From NCBI GenBank assembly GCA_031554275.1, contig JAVBKB010000015.1, positions 1-15,642 of the forward strand: DNA of 15,642 nt, written 5' to 3'. Within the stretch, counting starts at the first letter, position 1. Each line of letters opens with the position of its first letter. The notes beneath the pieces were generated by a model that was not told where the DNA came from, did not search any database, and saw nothing but the letters and a program-made list of their open reading frames with translations. This DNA comes from JAVBKB01 sp031554275 (GTDB lineage: Bacteria; Bacillota; Bacilli; JARBTR01). Position numbers and translations under genes: made by a program. Of the stretch, positions 7,110 through 14,320 are shown piece after piece.

Positions 7110-8921
7110 TTATGATACTTGTTCGAACTGACTGTTATACAGATCGGCATAGAAACCACCTTTTGCTAGTAGCTCTTTATGGCTGCCGCTTTCAACGATA
7201 TCTCCATCCTTCATCACCAAGATTACATCAGCATTTCTAATGGTTGAAAGTCTATGTGCGATAACGAATGATGTTCTGCCAACTGTTAACTTGTCCATTG
7301 CTTCTTGAATAATATGCTCAGTGCGTGTATCAACCGAGCTTGTGGCTTCATCCAAAATGAGTAAAGGTGCATTCTGAATCATGGCGCGGGCAATGGTAAT
7401 TAGTTGTTTCTGTCCGGCTGAAAGACTTGCCTTGTCGTTTAGAATTGTATTATAGCCGTTTGGTAGTGTACAGATAAAATGATGCAATCCCACTGCTTTG
7501 CAGGCGGAAACAATATCTTCGTCAGTTACACCTTTTTTGCTATAAATAATATTCTCTTTGATGGTTCCTTCAAAAATCCAAGTATCTTGAAGCACCATAC
7601 AAAATTGTTCATGAAGATTCTTTCTTGTTATCTCACTGATTGGCAACCCATCAAGCAGAATTTCACCGCCATTAATCTCATAGAATCGCATCAACAAATT
7701 GACCACGGTAGTTTTACCTGCACCAGTTGGACCAACAATAGCAACTTTTTGTCCTGCCTTAACTTTCGTAGAAAAATCTTTGATAATCGTTTTGTCTTTG
7801 TCATAACCAAATTTCACATGTTTAAATTCAACATCACCTTTTGCAGTGCTGAGCGTTTTGATTTTTTGACTTTCATCCTCAAGTTCTTCTTCCTCTAGGA
7901 ACTCAAAAACACGCTCGCTTGCTGCAGCTGTCCGTTGCAAATTGTTAGCAGCCTGTGCAAATTGTGTGAGTGGCTGAGTGAAAAGTCTTATATAGAGCAT
8001 AAATGCAACAATAACTCCGAAAGAAATTGTACCTTTTAGCGCAAGTGCAGCACCGACCACACATACTGCTACGTAACCAAAGTTTCCTATAAACATCATT
8101 ATTGGTTGCATAAGCCCTGACATAAACTGCGATTTCCACGCACTATCAAACAGGTTATCGTTAATTACTTCAAAGGTTTTCTTTGCCTCAGTTCCTGCAT
8201 TATACACTTTGACAACACTGTGACCAGAATAAATTTCTTCTACATGTCCGTTAATGTTTCCAAGTTCTTGTTGTTGTGCGATAAAATGTTTTTGAGATTT
8301 TTTCATGATGACCATCATTAATACAAAACCGACAAGTGTTGCACCTATCGCTGTAAGTGCCATAATCCAGTTGGTAATGAACATCATAATGACCGATCCA
8401 ATAAACAGAATTACAGCTGTAACAAGAGAACCAATGCTTTGATTCATTGTTTGGCCAATTGTATCTACATCATTGGTAACACGACTAAGGACATCACCAT
8501 AACTAGTTTTGTCAAAATATTTAAGAGGCAATTTATTGATTTTCTCCGAAATGTTTGTCCGTAAGTTTTTTGATATTCTTTGTGTCATAGTCGCCATAAT
8601 AAAGCTTTGGACGAAACTTAGTAAGGCTGATATAGCATAGAAAAAGACAAGTAATACCCCAGCACTGACAACAGCATCCATATCGATACTGCCTCCAAGA
8701 CCTTTTGTTATTTCATTAGTCATATTTTTAATGATATCTGGACCGATAATTTGAAAAACTGTGCCAGCTGCCGCTGCAACCATGGCAATGATAATTGCGG
8801 TCAAATAGGGTTTGCAGTAACGAATTAACTTGCCCCATGTTTGATTGAAATTTTTAGGTTTTTCAACTGGTCTATTCATTCCCGGACCTCTTTGGTTACT
8901 TCTTTCTGTATTCTCACTCAT
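7110..8921 (-). CDS. heterodimeric ABC exporter subunit with consensus ATPase site (EfrB/TM288-like)
   Basis: 603-aa fused membrane-plus-ATPase half-transporter. A Pro/Asn-rich N-terminal tail precedes six membrane helices (about residues 35-320) and a nucleotide-binding domain with Walker A GPTGAGKTT (397-405), Q-loop Gln445, Walker B LLILDE with catalytic Glu525, and H-loop His556. The signature reads LSAGQ (500-504) instead of LSGGQ, as is common in the partner that completes the degenerate site of such heterodimers. The ATG at 8921 overlaps the upstream gene's stop as ATGA and has AGGAGG upstream, so translation is coupled. It probably exports drugs or other amphipathic compounds with its partner; the substrate is unknown. 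Confidence 0.93.
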   Translation of the reverse strand: MSENTERSNQRGPGMNRPVEKPKNFNQTWGKLIRYCKPYLTAIIIAMVAAAAGTVFQIIGPDIIKNMTNEITKGLGGSIDMDAVVSAGVLLVFFYAISALLSFVQSFIMATMTQRISKNLRTNISEKINKLPLKYFDKTSYGDVLSRVTNDVDTIGQTMNQSIGSLVTAVILFIGSVIMMFITNWIMALTAIGATLVGFVLMMVIMKKSQKHFIAQQQELGNINGHVEEIYSGHSVVKVYNAGTEAKKTFEVINDNLFDSAWKSQFMSGLMQPIMMFIGNFGYVAVCVVGAALALKGTISFGVIVAFMLYIRLFTQPLTQFAQAANNLQRTAAASERVFEFLEEEELEDESQKIKTLSTAKGDVEFKHVKFGYDKDKTIIKDFSTKVKAGQKVAIVGPTGAGKTTVVNLLMRFYEINGGEILLDGLPISEITRKNLHEQFCMVLQDTWIFEGTIKENIIYSKKGVTDEDIVSACKAVGLHHFICTLPNGYNTILNDKASLSAGQKQLITIARAMIQNAPLLILDEATSSVDTRTEHIIQEAMDKLTVGRTSFVIAHRLSTIRNADVILVMKDGDIVESGSHKELLAKGGFYADLYNSQFEQVS

Positions 8922-10678
8922 GCTCCAAGTTCCTCCTTTGAAAGCTGTGAATTGGCAATTTGACTGTACACTTCACAGGATTGTAATAGTTCTTTGTGAG
9001 TGCCCTTGCCAACAACTTTGCCTTCATCAAGCACAATAATCTGATCTGCATCAATAATTGTTCCAATACGCTGTGCAACAAGTAAGCTTGTTACTCCACT
9101 TGTCTCTTTCTTCAGCTCTGAGCGAAGCACTCGGTCAGTTTTGTAATCAAGTGCAGAGAAAGAATCATCAAAGATATAGAATTCAGGTTTGCGACATACA
9201 GCACGAGCAATGGCTAGACGTTGCTTTTGCCCACCTGAAACGTTTGTGCCACCTTGAGATATCGAGGAGTCGTATTGACCATCCATTTTTTTAACGAAAT
9301 CCTCACTTTGTGCGATGCTGATTGCCTTTTTAACCTCATTCTCGGAATAATCTCCCTGCCCACTATCACCAAAGGCAACATTTGAAGTTACTGTTCCTTT
9401 AAATAGAATGGCTTTTTGTGGCACATAGCCAATCTTGTTATACAAAGCTTCCTGTGTATATTCTTTCACATTGATACCATCCACAAGGACCTCACCTTCA
9501 GTGACATCATAGAATCTCGGCACCAGATTAATTAACGTGCTCTTTCCACTTCCAGTAGACCCGATGAATGCAACTACTTCACCTTTATGAGCTGTAAAAC
9601 TAATATCCTTCAGGACATATTCTGCTGCATCAGGGTATTTGAAGCTGACATTTCTAAACTCAATCTCACCTTGAATACCAGAAGAACTTTCTGTTAAACT
9701 TCCATCTATTATGGTTGGCTCTGTATCAATAACCTCGTTAATACGTTTTGCTGACACTGTTGCCCGTGGTAGTAGAATAAACAAGACTACTAGCATCATA
9801 AATGACATAATAACCTGCATTGCATAAGAAGAAAAAACAATCATATTTGAGAATAGCGTCAATCTATCTAACATCCCTGCTGCATTGATTAAGTAGGCGC
9901 CAATCCAATAAATTGAAAGGCTCAATCCGCCCATTATCAATGTCATAGTTGGCATCATGAATGACATAGCGCGGCTTGTGAATAATTGCGTGCTTGTTAA
10001 CTCCTCATTTGCTGTTTCGAACTTCTCTTCTTGATAATCCTCGGCATTATATGCGCGAACAACGCGAAGTCCAGTGAGGTTTTCTCTTGTCACACGATTA
10101 ATGTTATCGGTCAGTGTTTGCATTTTCTTGAACTTCGGCATCACAAAAATCATCATGATTGCAATCATCACAACCATTATAAGAACAGAAATGGCAGTTG
10201 CCATTGACCACTCAAAGCCTTTGTTGGCAATTTTCGTGATTGCCCAGATTGCCATGATTGGTGCCTTGATAATCATTTGCAACCCCATTGTGACAATCAA
10301 TTGGATCTGTGTTATATCGTTTGTTGAACGAGTAATCAAACTTGCTGTCGAAAAACGATTGATCTCCTCCATGGAAAAAGAATCTACTTTATTGAAAAGC
10401 ATACTTCGTAATCGCTTGGAAAAAGAAGCAGCAATTCTAGCAGCAAAGAAGCCAACAATGACAGCGGCAATCAAGCTCCCGATTGCACATAAAAGCATGT
10501 AGGCGCCAGATTTCCAGATTTCACTCATTGCACTTCCTGGCGTCTGCACAAGTCTAGTGATTTTCGACATATAATCAGGTAGCTTCAAATCTAGCCAAAC
10601 TTGGGTAACGATAAATACCAAACTAATTGCGACTTGCATCCAATCTTTTGCTTTTAAGTACTTAAAAATCTTGATCAT
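8918..10678 (-). CDS. heterodimeric ABC exporter subunit with degenerate ATPase site (EfrA/TM287-like)
   Basis: 586-aa half-transporter. Six membrane helices lie before about residue 310, followed by a nucleotide-binding domain with Walker A GSTGSGKST (373-381), Q-loop Gln421 and an intact signature VSGGQ (480-484). Walker B reads FYIFDD, with Asp505 in place of catalytic Glu. The H-loop is VAQR, with Gln536 in place of His. This double substitution is the mark of the non-hydrolysing site in heterodimeric exporters. The frame is open to an ATG at 10711, but that codon sits in an operator-like palindrome with no ribosome binding site. The ATG at 10678 has GGAGGAGC at ideal spacing and begins MIKIFKYLK, so it is chosen. 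It overlaps the next gene by 4 bp and lies about 90 bp after marR. Confidence 0.92.
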   Translation of the reverse strand: MIKIFKYLKAKDWMQVAISLVFIVTQVWLDLKLPDYMSKITRLVQTPGSAMSEIWKSGAYMLLCAIGSLIAAVIVGFFAARIAASFSKRLRSMLFNKVDSFSMEEINRFSTASLITRSTNDITQIQLIVTMGLQMIIKAPIMAIWAITKIANKGFEWSMATAISVLIMVVMIAIMMIFVMPKFKKMQTLTDNINRVTRENLTGLRVVRAYNAEDYQEEKFETANEELTSTQLFTSRAMSFMMPTMTLIMGGLSLSIYWIGAYLINAAGMLDRLTLFSNMIVFSSYAMQVIMSFMMLVVLFILLPRATVSAKRINEVIDTEPTIIDGSLTESSSGIQGEIEFRNVSFKYPDAAEYVLKDISFTAHKGEVVAFIGSTGSGKSTLINLVPRFYDVTEGEVLVDGINVKEYTQEALYNKIGYVPQKAILFKGTVTSNVAFGDSGQGDYSENEVKKAISIAQSEDFVKKMDGQYDSSISQGGTNVSGGQKQRLAIARAVCRKPEFYIFDDSFSALDYKTDRVLRSELKKETSGVTSLLVAQRIGTIIDADQIIVLDEGKVVGKGTHKELLQSCEVYSQIANSQLSKEELGA

Positions 10679-10710
10679 ACTAGCTCCTCCGATAATTAAC
10701 CATAGTAACA

Positions 10711-10728
10711 TCTAACAATGTTAGGTAT
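10711..10728 (-). promoter_or_regulatory. putative MarR operator upstream of the exporter genes (site B)
   Basis: Minus strand reads ATACCTAACATTGTTAGA. Its core CTAACA-t-TGTTAG is a perfect 13-bp palindrome. It matches the site in the marR leader at 15 of 18 positions. It lies between marR and the exporter start, 33 bp upstream of the chosen ATG, suggesting a second control point. Confidence 0.6.
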
Positions 10729-10742
10729 TAGGGTTTTATTAT

Positions 10743-10764
10743 GCGGTCATTCCATAATGACCGC
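10743..10764 (-). promoter_or_regulatory. hairpin just after the marR stop codon
   Basis: GCGGTCATT (10743-10751) pairs perfectly with AATGACCGC (10756-10764) around a 4-nt loop. It begins 3 nt after the marR stop. On the minus strand the tail is ATAATAAAACCC with no U-run, so it is not a standard terminator. It could stabilise the marR part of the message or attenuate partially. Confidence 0.5.
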
Positions 10765-10767
10765 TTC

Positions 10768-11202
10768 TTATTCATTCCAATCTGTACTTTCTGATATTTC
10801 AATAATTCTACCCATGATGCGGATGTATTCTTTTGCATCCTCTTCACCCAAACTACTGAGCATTCGTGCCGCAGCTTTGTGCATTTTTGATTGTTGCTCT
10901 AACGCAACATCCTTTCCAGCCTGTGTGAGTTCAACGACAATTCTACGACGATCTTTTGCATCAATCGTTCGTGTAATCATTCCTTTATCCTCTAAGCTAT
11001 TAAGCGTCGCTGTAGTACGAGCGGTGCTGACTGACATTGAATCACTAATCTCGCTGGGAAGTGCGTTTCCATTGTTGAGGTGCAAATATTGCAGGACAAA
11101 CGATTCACCCCTCAAGAAATCACCCATTTGCTTTTGTTTTTGATTTCTATGCATTGAATGCATCTTCTTCAAAAGTTCTGCTGCCATTTTTGAATAGTCC
11201 AT
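10768..11202 (-). CDS. MarR-family transcriptional repressor
   Basis: 144-aa winged helix-turn-helix regulator. The N-terminal dimerisation helix is followed by the DNA-binding domain: helices around 47-71 with the recognition segment SVSTARTTATLNSLEDKG, and the wing DAKDRRRIVVELT (81-93) carrying the Asp-Arg-Arg-Arg motif typical of the family. A C-terminal dimerisation helix follows. The ATG at 11202 has AGAAGGTG upstream. It is the first gene of an apparent operon with the two exporter genes, so it probably represses its own operon and is released by an exported or related compound. SatR of the Streptococcus suis SatRAB operon is a known MarR-type analogue of this layout. The ligand is unknown. 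Confidence 0.92.
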   Translation of the reverse strand: MDYSKMAAELLKKMHSMHRNQKQKQMGDFLRGESFVLQYLHLNNGNALPSEISDSMSVSTARTTATLNSLEDKGMITRTIDAKDRRRIVVELTQAGKDVALEQQSKMHKAAARMLSSLGEEDAKEYIRIMGRIIEISESTDWNE

Positions 11203-11221
11203 ATTTCACCTTCTTTTTTAG

Positions 11222-11239
11222 ATACCTAACACTATTAGT
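11222..11239. promoter_or_regulatory. putative MarR operator in the marR leader (site A)
   Basis: Plus strand reads ATACCTAACACTATTAGT, matching site B at 15 of 18 positions. The core CTAACA-c-TATTAG is palindromic except for one position per arm. It lies just downstream of the predicted transcription start and ahead of the ribosome binding site, where a bound repressor could block elongation or initiation. Confidence 0.6.
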
Positions 11240-11256
11240 AATATAATAATGTTAAT

Positions 11257-11285
11257 AATATAATCCCGTTAATTATTATTGTCAA
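11257..11285 (-). promoter_or_regulatory. sigma-A-type promoter of the marR-exporter operon
   Basis: On the minus strand, a perfect -35 TTGACA (11285-11280), a 17-nt spacer and a -10 TATATT (11262-11257). The start of transcription would fall near 11250, about 48 nt before the marR ATG. The stretch is very AT-rich. Confidence 0.8.
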
Positions 11286-11375
11286 GTCTTTTTTGAAAAA
11301 AAAAATAGTGAACATTTTTGTCTAATTCACTCGGTGCTGAGCAACACATATGAAAATTAAATGGATAGTTTTCTA

Positions 11376-11402
11376 CAAAAAAATCACTCAGGTTTGAGTG
11401 AT
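11376..11402 (-). terminator. intrinsic terminator downstream of the VOC gene
   Basis: On the minus strand ATCACTCA pairs perfectly with TGAGTGAT (11402-11395 with 11390-11383) around the loop AACC, followed directly by a run of seven T's. It lies about 150 nt past the VOC stop and separates it from the marR promoter. The rest of 11286-11553 is AT-rich with no credible gene; a 63-codon frame there runs through this terminator. Confidence 0.8.
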
Positions 11403-11553
11403 CAGAAGCAATATTAATAATTATTGAAATAATTTCATTAATTTCATTGCGTAAATTCATTATCTTTTCGTGATTTCTACACTTTGTGCAATCTTTTTGA
11501 ACGAATCAACATTGTCGTCCTTCTCGTCAACTGCACATACAGAGAGCAAATGC

Positions 11554-12438
11554 TTAGTTTTTATTAAACGCTTCTACAAGTGGTTTAATCACAGGTTTCT
11601 TCATTTTCATGACTTCTTGCATAACTGCATTTACCTTATTCTGATCTGAATCTTGTAACATCGTTTCCAAACAATCCGGTACTATCTGCCACGAGACACC
11701 ATATGGATCCTTCAACCAACCACAAACAGATTCCTTGCCCCCGGTTGCAGTGAGTATTTCCCAAAACGTATCACTTTCCTCTTGCGATTCACAAATCACA
11801 TAGAAACTTACGGCTTCTGTAAATGTAAATCCGTGATTATGGGCACTATCCATACCGCGAAAGGCTTGTCCATTTAATTTGAAGAAAGCCTGTAGCACTG
11901 ATCCTTTTGGCTCGATTCCTCCTTCTGGGTGATATTGAATTTCTTCGATTTTGGAGTTTTGAAATGTATTCGTATATAACTTGATTGCTTCTTCAAAGCG
12001 ACCATGCTGATCATTAGCAAACAAGAAGTAAGGCGTAATCTTTTGTTTCTGATGCGACAAACTGAGTTGCCATGACACACCAAATTTATCATTTGTCCAG
12101 CCAAATTTATCACTAAAAGGGTACTTGTCTAGTCCCATAAGAATCTGGCCACCATCAGTTAATTTCTCCCAAAGCGTTGTCAATTCCTCCTCCGTAGCAC
12201 AATCCACAAAAAACGAAATAGCTGGGGTAAATTTGAAATCCGCACCACTATTCAGCGCTATAAATGTTTGTCCAGCAATCACAAAGTCAGCAGTTAACAC
12301 ACTGTCCTTTGGCAAACGTCCCTCTGCATCGTGGTAAACAACGGGACCGATTGATCCTTCACTGAACAGAGAAGTATAATATTCTGCTGCCTCCATTGCT
12401 TGATAATCAAAACATAAACAAGTGATAATTCTATTCAT
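11554..12438 (-). CDS. tandem PhnB-like VOC (glyoxalase-fold) protein
   Basis: 294-aa cytoplasmic protein built of two homologous PhnB-like domains, about residues 1-128 and 133-260, plus a helical C-terminal tail. Matching blocks are PKDSVLTADFVIAGQTF and PKGSVLQAFFKLNGQAF, and the domain ends FGVSWQ and YGVSWQIVP. The family (Pfam 3-dmu-9_3-mt / PhnB-like, VOC superfamily) has few members with a proven reaction, and the old methyltransferase name is misleading. The open frame extends 10 codons upstream to an ATG at 12468 with no ribosome binding site. The ATG at 12438 has AAAGGAG at 9 nt and starts at the first beta strand, so it is chosen. It is separated from the upstream gene by about 200 bp and has its own terminator. 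Confidence 0.88.
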   Translation of the reverse strand: MNRIITCLCFDYQAMEAAEYYTSLFSEGSIGPVVYHDAEGRLPKDSVLTADFVIAGQTFIALNSGADFKFTPAISFFVDCATEEELTTLWEKLTDGGQILMGLDKYPFSDKFGWTNDKFGVSWQLSLSHQKQKITPYFLFANDQHGRFEEAIKLYTNTFQNSKIEEIQYHPEGGIEPKGSVLQAFFKLNGQAFRGMDSAHNHGFTFTEAVSFYVICESQEESDTFWEILTATGGKESVCGWLKDPYGVSWQIVPDCLETMLQDSDQNKVNAVMQEVMKMKKPVIKPLVEAFNKN

Positions 12439-12483
12439 TATTAGATACTCCTTTGATTTTTTTTGCACTCAGCAAAATAAGTT

Positions 12484-12501
12484 TTACATGCTGATCCTCC
12501 T
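12484..12501 (-). promoter_or_regulatory. orphan ribosome binding site with ATG-TAA start-stop
   Basis: On the minus strand AGGAGG (12501-12496), a 6-nt spacer, then ATG (12489-12487) directly followed by TAA. It lies 45 nt upstream of the VOC start. It could be a start-stop regulatory element or the remains of a lost small gene. A TGTTACAAT extended -10-like sequence (12514-12506) and a 5-bp palindrome ACTAT/ATAGT lie just upstream. Confidence 0.35.
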
Positions 12502-12636
12502 AATTATTGTAACACTATCTTCAATAGTATCCGAATAGTTGAAGTTGCTGCCGTATGTATTCCACTCCCATTCTCAAAATCCTCGAAATAAAAATGACTA
12601 TTTCACAATTTTCTTTTCAACAATGCTCCTTCCCAT

Positions 12637-13569
12637 TTACACCCAATTTGTAAAATACAGCTCGGATTTCCGATTCAAAAATACTGCTTTGGAGTCGCGG
12701 AAATCAAAATTTGTAAAAGAGAAAATGTCATCTTCGAATTCAAATTGGCAAGGTTGTTGTGCGCCAAGCTTGTCATAGCCAAGACTCATTTTAATAAATT
12801 CCCCATGCTTTTTGTACCCACAATCAAATAGAATCTCATTTTGTCGCTGATTGATCATAAAGACACTCGCGCCAGAAACATTTGGTTGAAAAACGATATC
12901 CTTTTTGAAATCAGTTTTCACTAGTTCAAACTCAGTATAATAATAGAACCAGAGATTGTCGTTACCGTCCACGTTCATTGCATAGCAATCACAAATATCA
13001 TACTTTGTGTTTTCCCAAAGCTTATCACCATCAGGAGACCATTTAATCAGTCCGCTCGCACCAATAGGTTGATTCCAACCACGATTACCAAACACACCTT
13101 CATCAAAGTAACTTGTAAATATATGCTGTTTTGAATCAACTAAACATTGTTGAATGCCATCACCAAAACACATTTCACGAATGATATTGCCATCTTTATC
13201 AGCCACAATTGCATTATGATCAAATGTACGATCCTTATAAAGGTTCGTTCGAGCTCCTAACAATAGAAAATGCTCCCCTAGCGGCTGGAAGTAATGAATA
13301 TTCTGCTGAATGTTGTTGAAATGAATGCTATGCACTTCATAAACATTACCCGTGTACCAGTCAACTGAGAAAGAACAAGTACGATAATTTGTATTGCATT
13401 TGGTAGGAACATACATCCCATTAATCCGCTTCGGTATCTCATTCGCAAACAAAATGTGGATTCGATCATCATTGCCAATTTGGATACTGACGAATTCAAG
13501 GTCAGATAACTCCAAATCAGCAAGCGTTTTCTGCAAATCTATTCTCGTTAAAATAGGTATCTTCTGCAT
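12637..13569 (-). CDS. uncharacterised beta-propeller-like protein
   Basis: 310-aa protein that I do not recognise as a named family. It has no signal peptide or membrane segment, so it is probably cytoplasmic. The sequence is rich in short beta strands and repeated turn motifs such as DKDGNI (124-129), SPDGDK (178-183) and DGNDN (201-205), each followed by strand-like hydrophobic and aromatic residues. This suggests a propeller related to NHL, SMP-30 or WD-like folds. DEGVFGNRGW (156-165) is a distinctive central motif. Cysteines are relatively frequent. The ATG at 13569 has GGAG about 7 nt upstream. It follows the 222-aa gene by 61 bp and may share its transcript. A role as a binding or lactonase-like protein cannot be supported from the sequence alone. 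Confidence 0.8.
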   Translation of the reverse strand: MQKIPILTRIDLQKTLADLELSDLEFVSIQIGNDDRIHILFANEIPKRINGMYVPTKCNTNYRTCSFSVDWYTGNVYEVHSIHFNNIQQNIHYFQPLGEHFLLLGARTNLYKDRTFDHNAIVADKDGNIIREMCFGDGIQQCLVDSKQHIFTSYFDEGVFGNRGWNQPIGASGLIKWSPDGDKLWENTKYDICDCYAMNVDGNDNLWFYYYTEFELVKTDFKKDIVFQPNVSGASVFMINQRQNEILFDCGYKKHGEFIKMSLGYDKLGAQQPCQFEFEDDIFSFTNFDFRDSKAVFLNRKSELYFTNWV

Positions 13570-13630
13570 ATTGCAACTCCATACATTTACTAGTTCGTTT
13601 AATAATAATGCTGAAAAAATTTATGAATGT

Positions 13631-14299
13631 CTACTCTTCAATTTCATTTCCATAAAGATCATAAAGAGGAGAATCTGATTGCAAACTACGAAAGACTTCT
13701 ACTTCCTCAGATTTACTCTTCCAAGTATAGCTTTCCTTTCCACGCACTTCCCACATTGTCAGCAAGGCTAATACTTCATCCATAGTTGTTGCGCTGAAAC
13801 GCCATTCCTTAGTTGCTTCAAAATTCCACATAAAATCGTCATACAGTACATACTTTTTATCACATTGATAATCTGTATCGAAAAAATCACAACAAATGTA
13901 TACTTCATACCCTTTTGATTTGAGAACCAAGTAACTCGCAACATCTTCCTCAGTAAACTTTGGGAGAACACTTGAATTTTCAATCGCCAGCAAATCTCCT
14001 TGATCATTGTAAATTGGTACTGATGAAATTTGTCCCTGATACTCCTCGATTTCCAATTTAGAAACAGATAGATTACCTCGAACCTCATGCACAGCCGCTT
14101 GTGATAATAACTGATAAATATTTTCGGCAATTAAGTGTATTTCAGCTTTGGTCGCTAGATAAGTCCAAAGATATACCAAATTATCAGCATCCACTTCTAC
14201 ACAAGACATTTTTACTTCATAGCCTAATGAACGCAATGCCCAATAGCAAGGCGATTCCGTATTTCCCGCTATCCTAATCGTTTTATTTAATCTTCCCAT
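13631..14299 (-). CDS. uncharacterised protein with two related halves
   Basis: 222-aa, acidic, probably cytoplasmic protein without signal peptide or membrane helices. It appears internally duplicated: LRSLGYEV (22-29) corresponds to LKSKGYEV (126-133), and LL...HEVRG (64-75) to LL...WEVRG (179-187), with alternating strand and helix between. Such small acidic alpha/beta proteins are common among bacterial immunity proteins, but no toxin is encoded nearby and the idea stays a guess. The ATG at 14299 has only a weak GAGTGA site, and the gene starts 21 bp after the stop of the 389-aa gene, fitting coupled expression. The C terminus PLYDLYGNEIEE is complete. Confidence 0.78.
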   Translation of the reverse strand: MGRLNKTIRIAGNTESPCYWALRSLGYEVKMSCVEVDADNLVYLWTYLATKAEIHLIAENIYQLLSQAAVHEVRGNLSVSKLEIEEYQGQISSVPIYNDQGDLLAIENSSVLPKFTEEDVASYLVLKSKGYEVYICCDFFDTDYQCDKKYVLYDDFMWNFEATKEWRFSATTMDEVLALLTMWEVRGKESYTWKSKSEEVEVFRSLQSDSPLYDLYGNEIEE

Positions 14300-14320
14300 A
14301 TTATTTCACTCACTTTGTGA

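Noticed and set aside
6885..7115. 76-codon plus-strand open frame in the convergent gap
   Set aside because: It starts inside the exporter terminator, runs through the inverted repeat, overlaps the exporter's 3' end, and has no ribosome binding site.
7479..7898. 139-codon plus-strand frame inside the exporter gene
   Set aside because: Antisense shadow of the highly conserved ATPase domain; no initiation signal and low-complexity Phe/Asn-rich product.
10679..10711. Upstream ATG for the first exporter subunit
   Set aside because: No ribosome binding site, and the codon lies in the operator-like palindrome. The ATG at 10678 has GGAGGAGC.
11269..11460. 63-codon minus-strand open frame between the VOC gene and marR
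   Set aside because: It runs through a perfect hairpin-plus-T7 terminator and into the -35 box of the marR promoter, with a poor ribosome binding site and AT-driven composition.
12439..12468. Upstream ATG for the VOC protein
   Set aside because: No ribosome binding site upstream; the AAAGGAG for the next ATG lies inside this extension.
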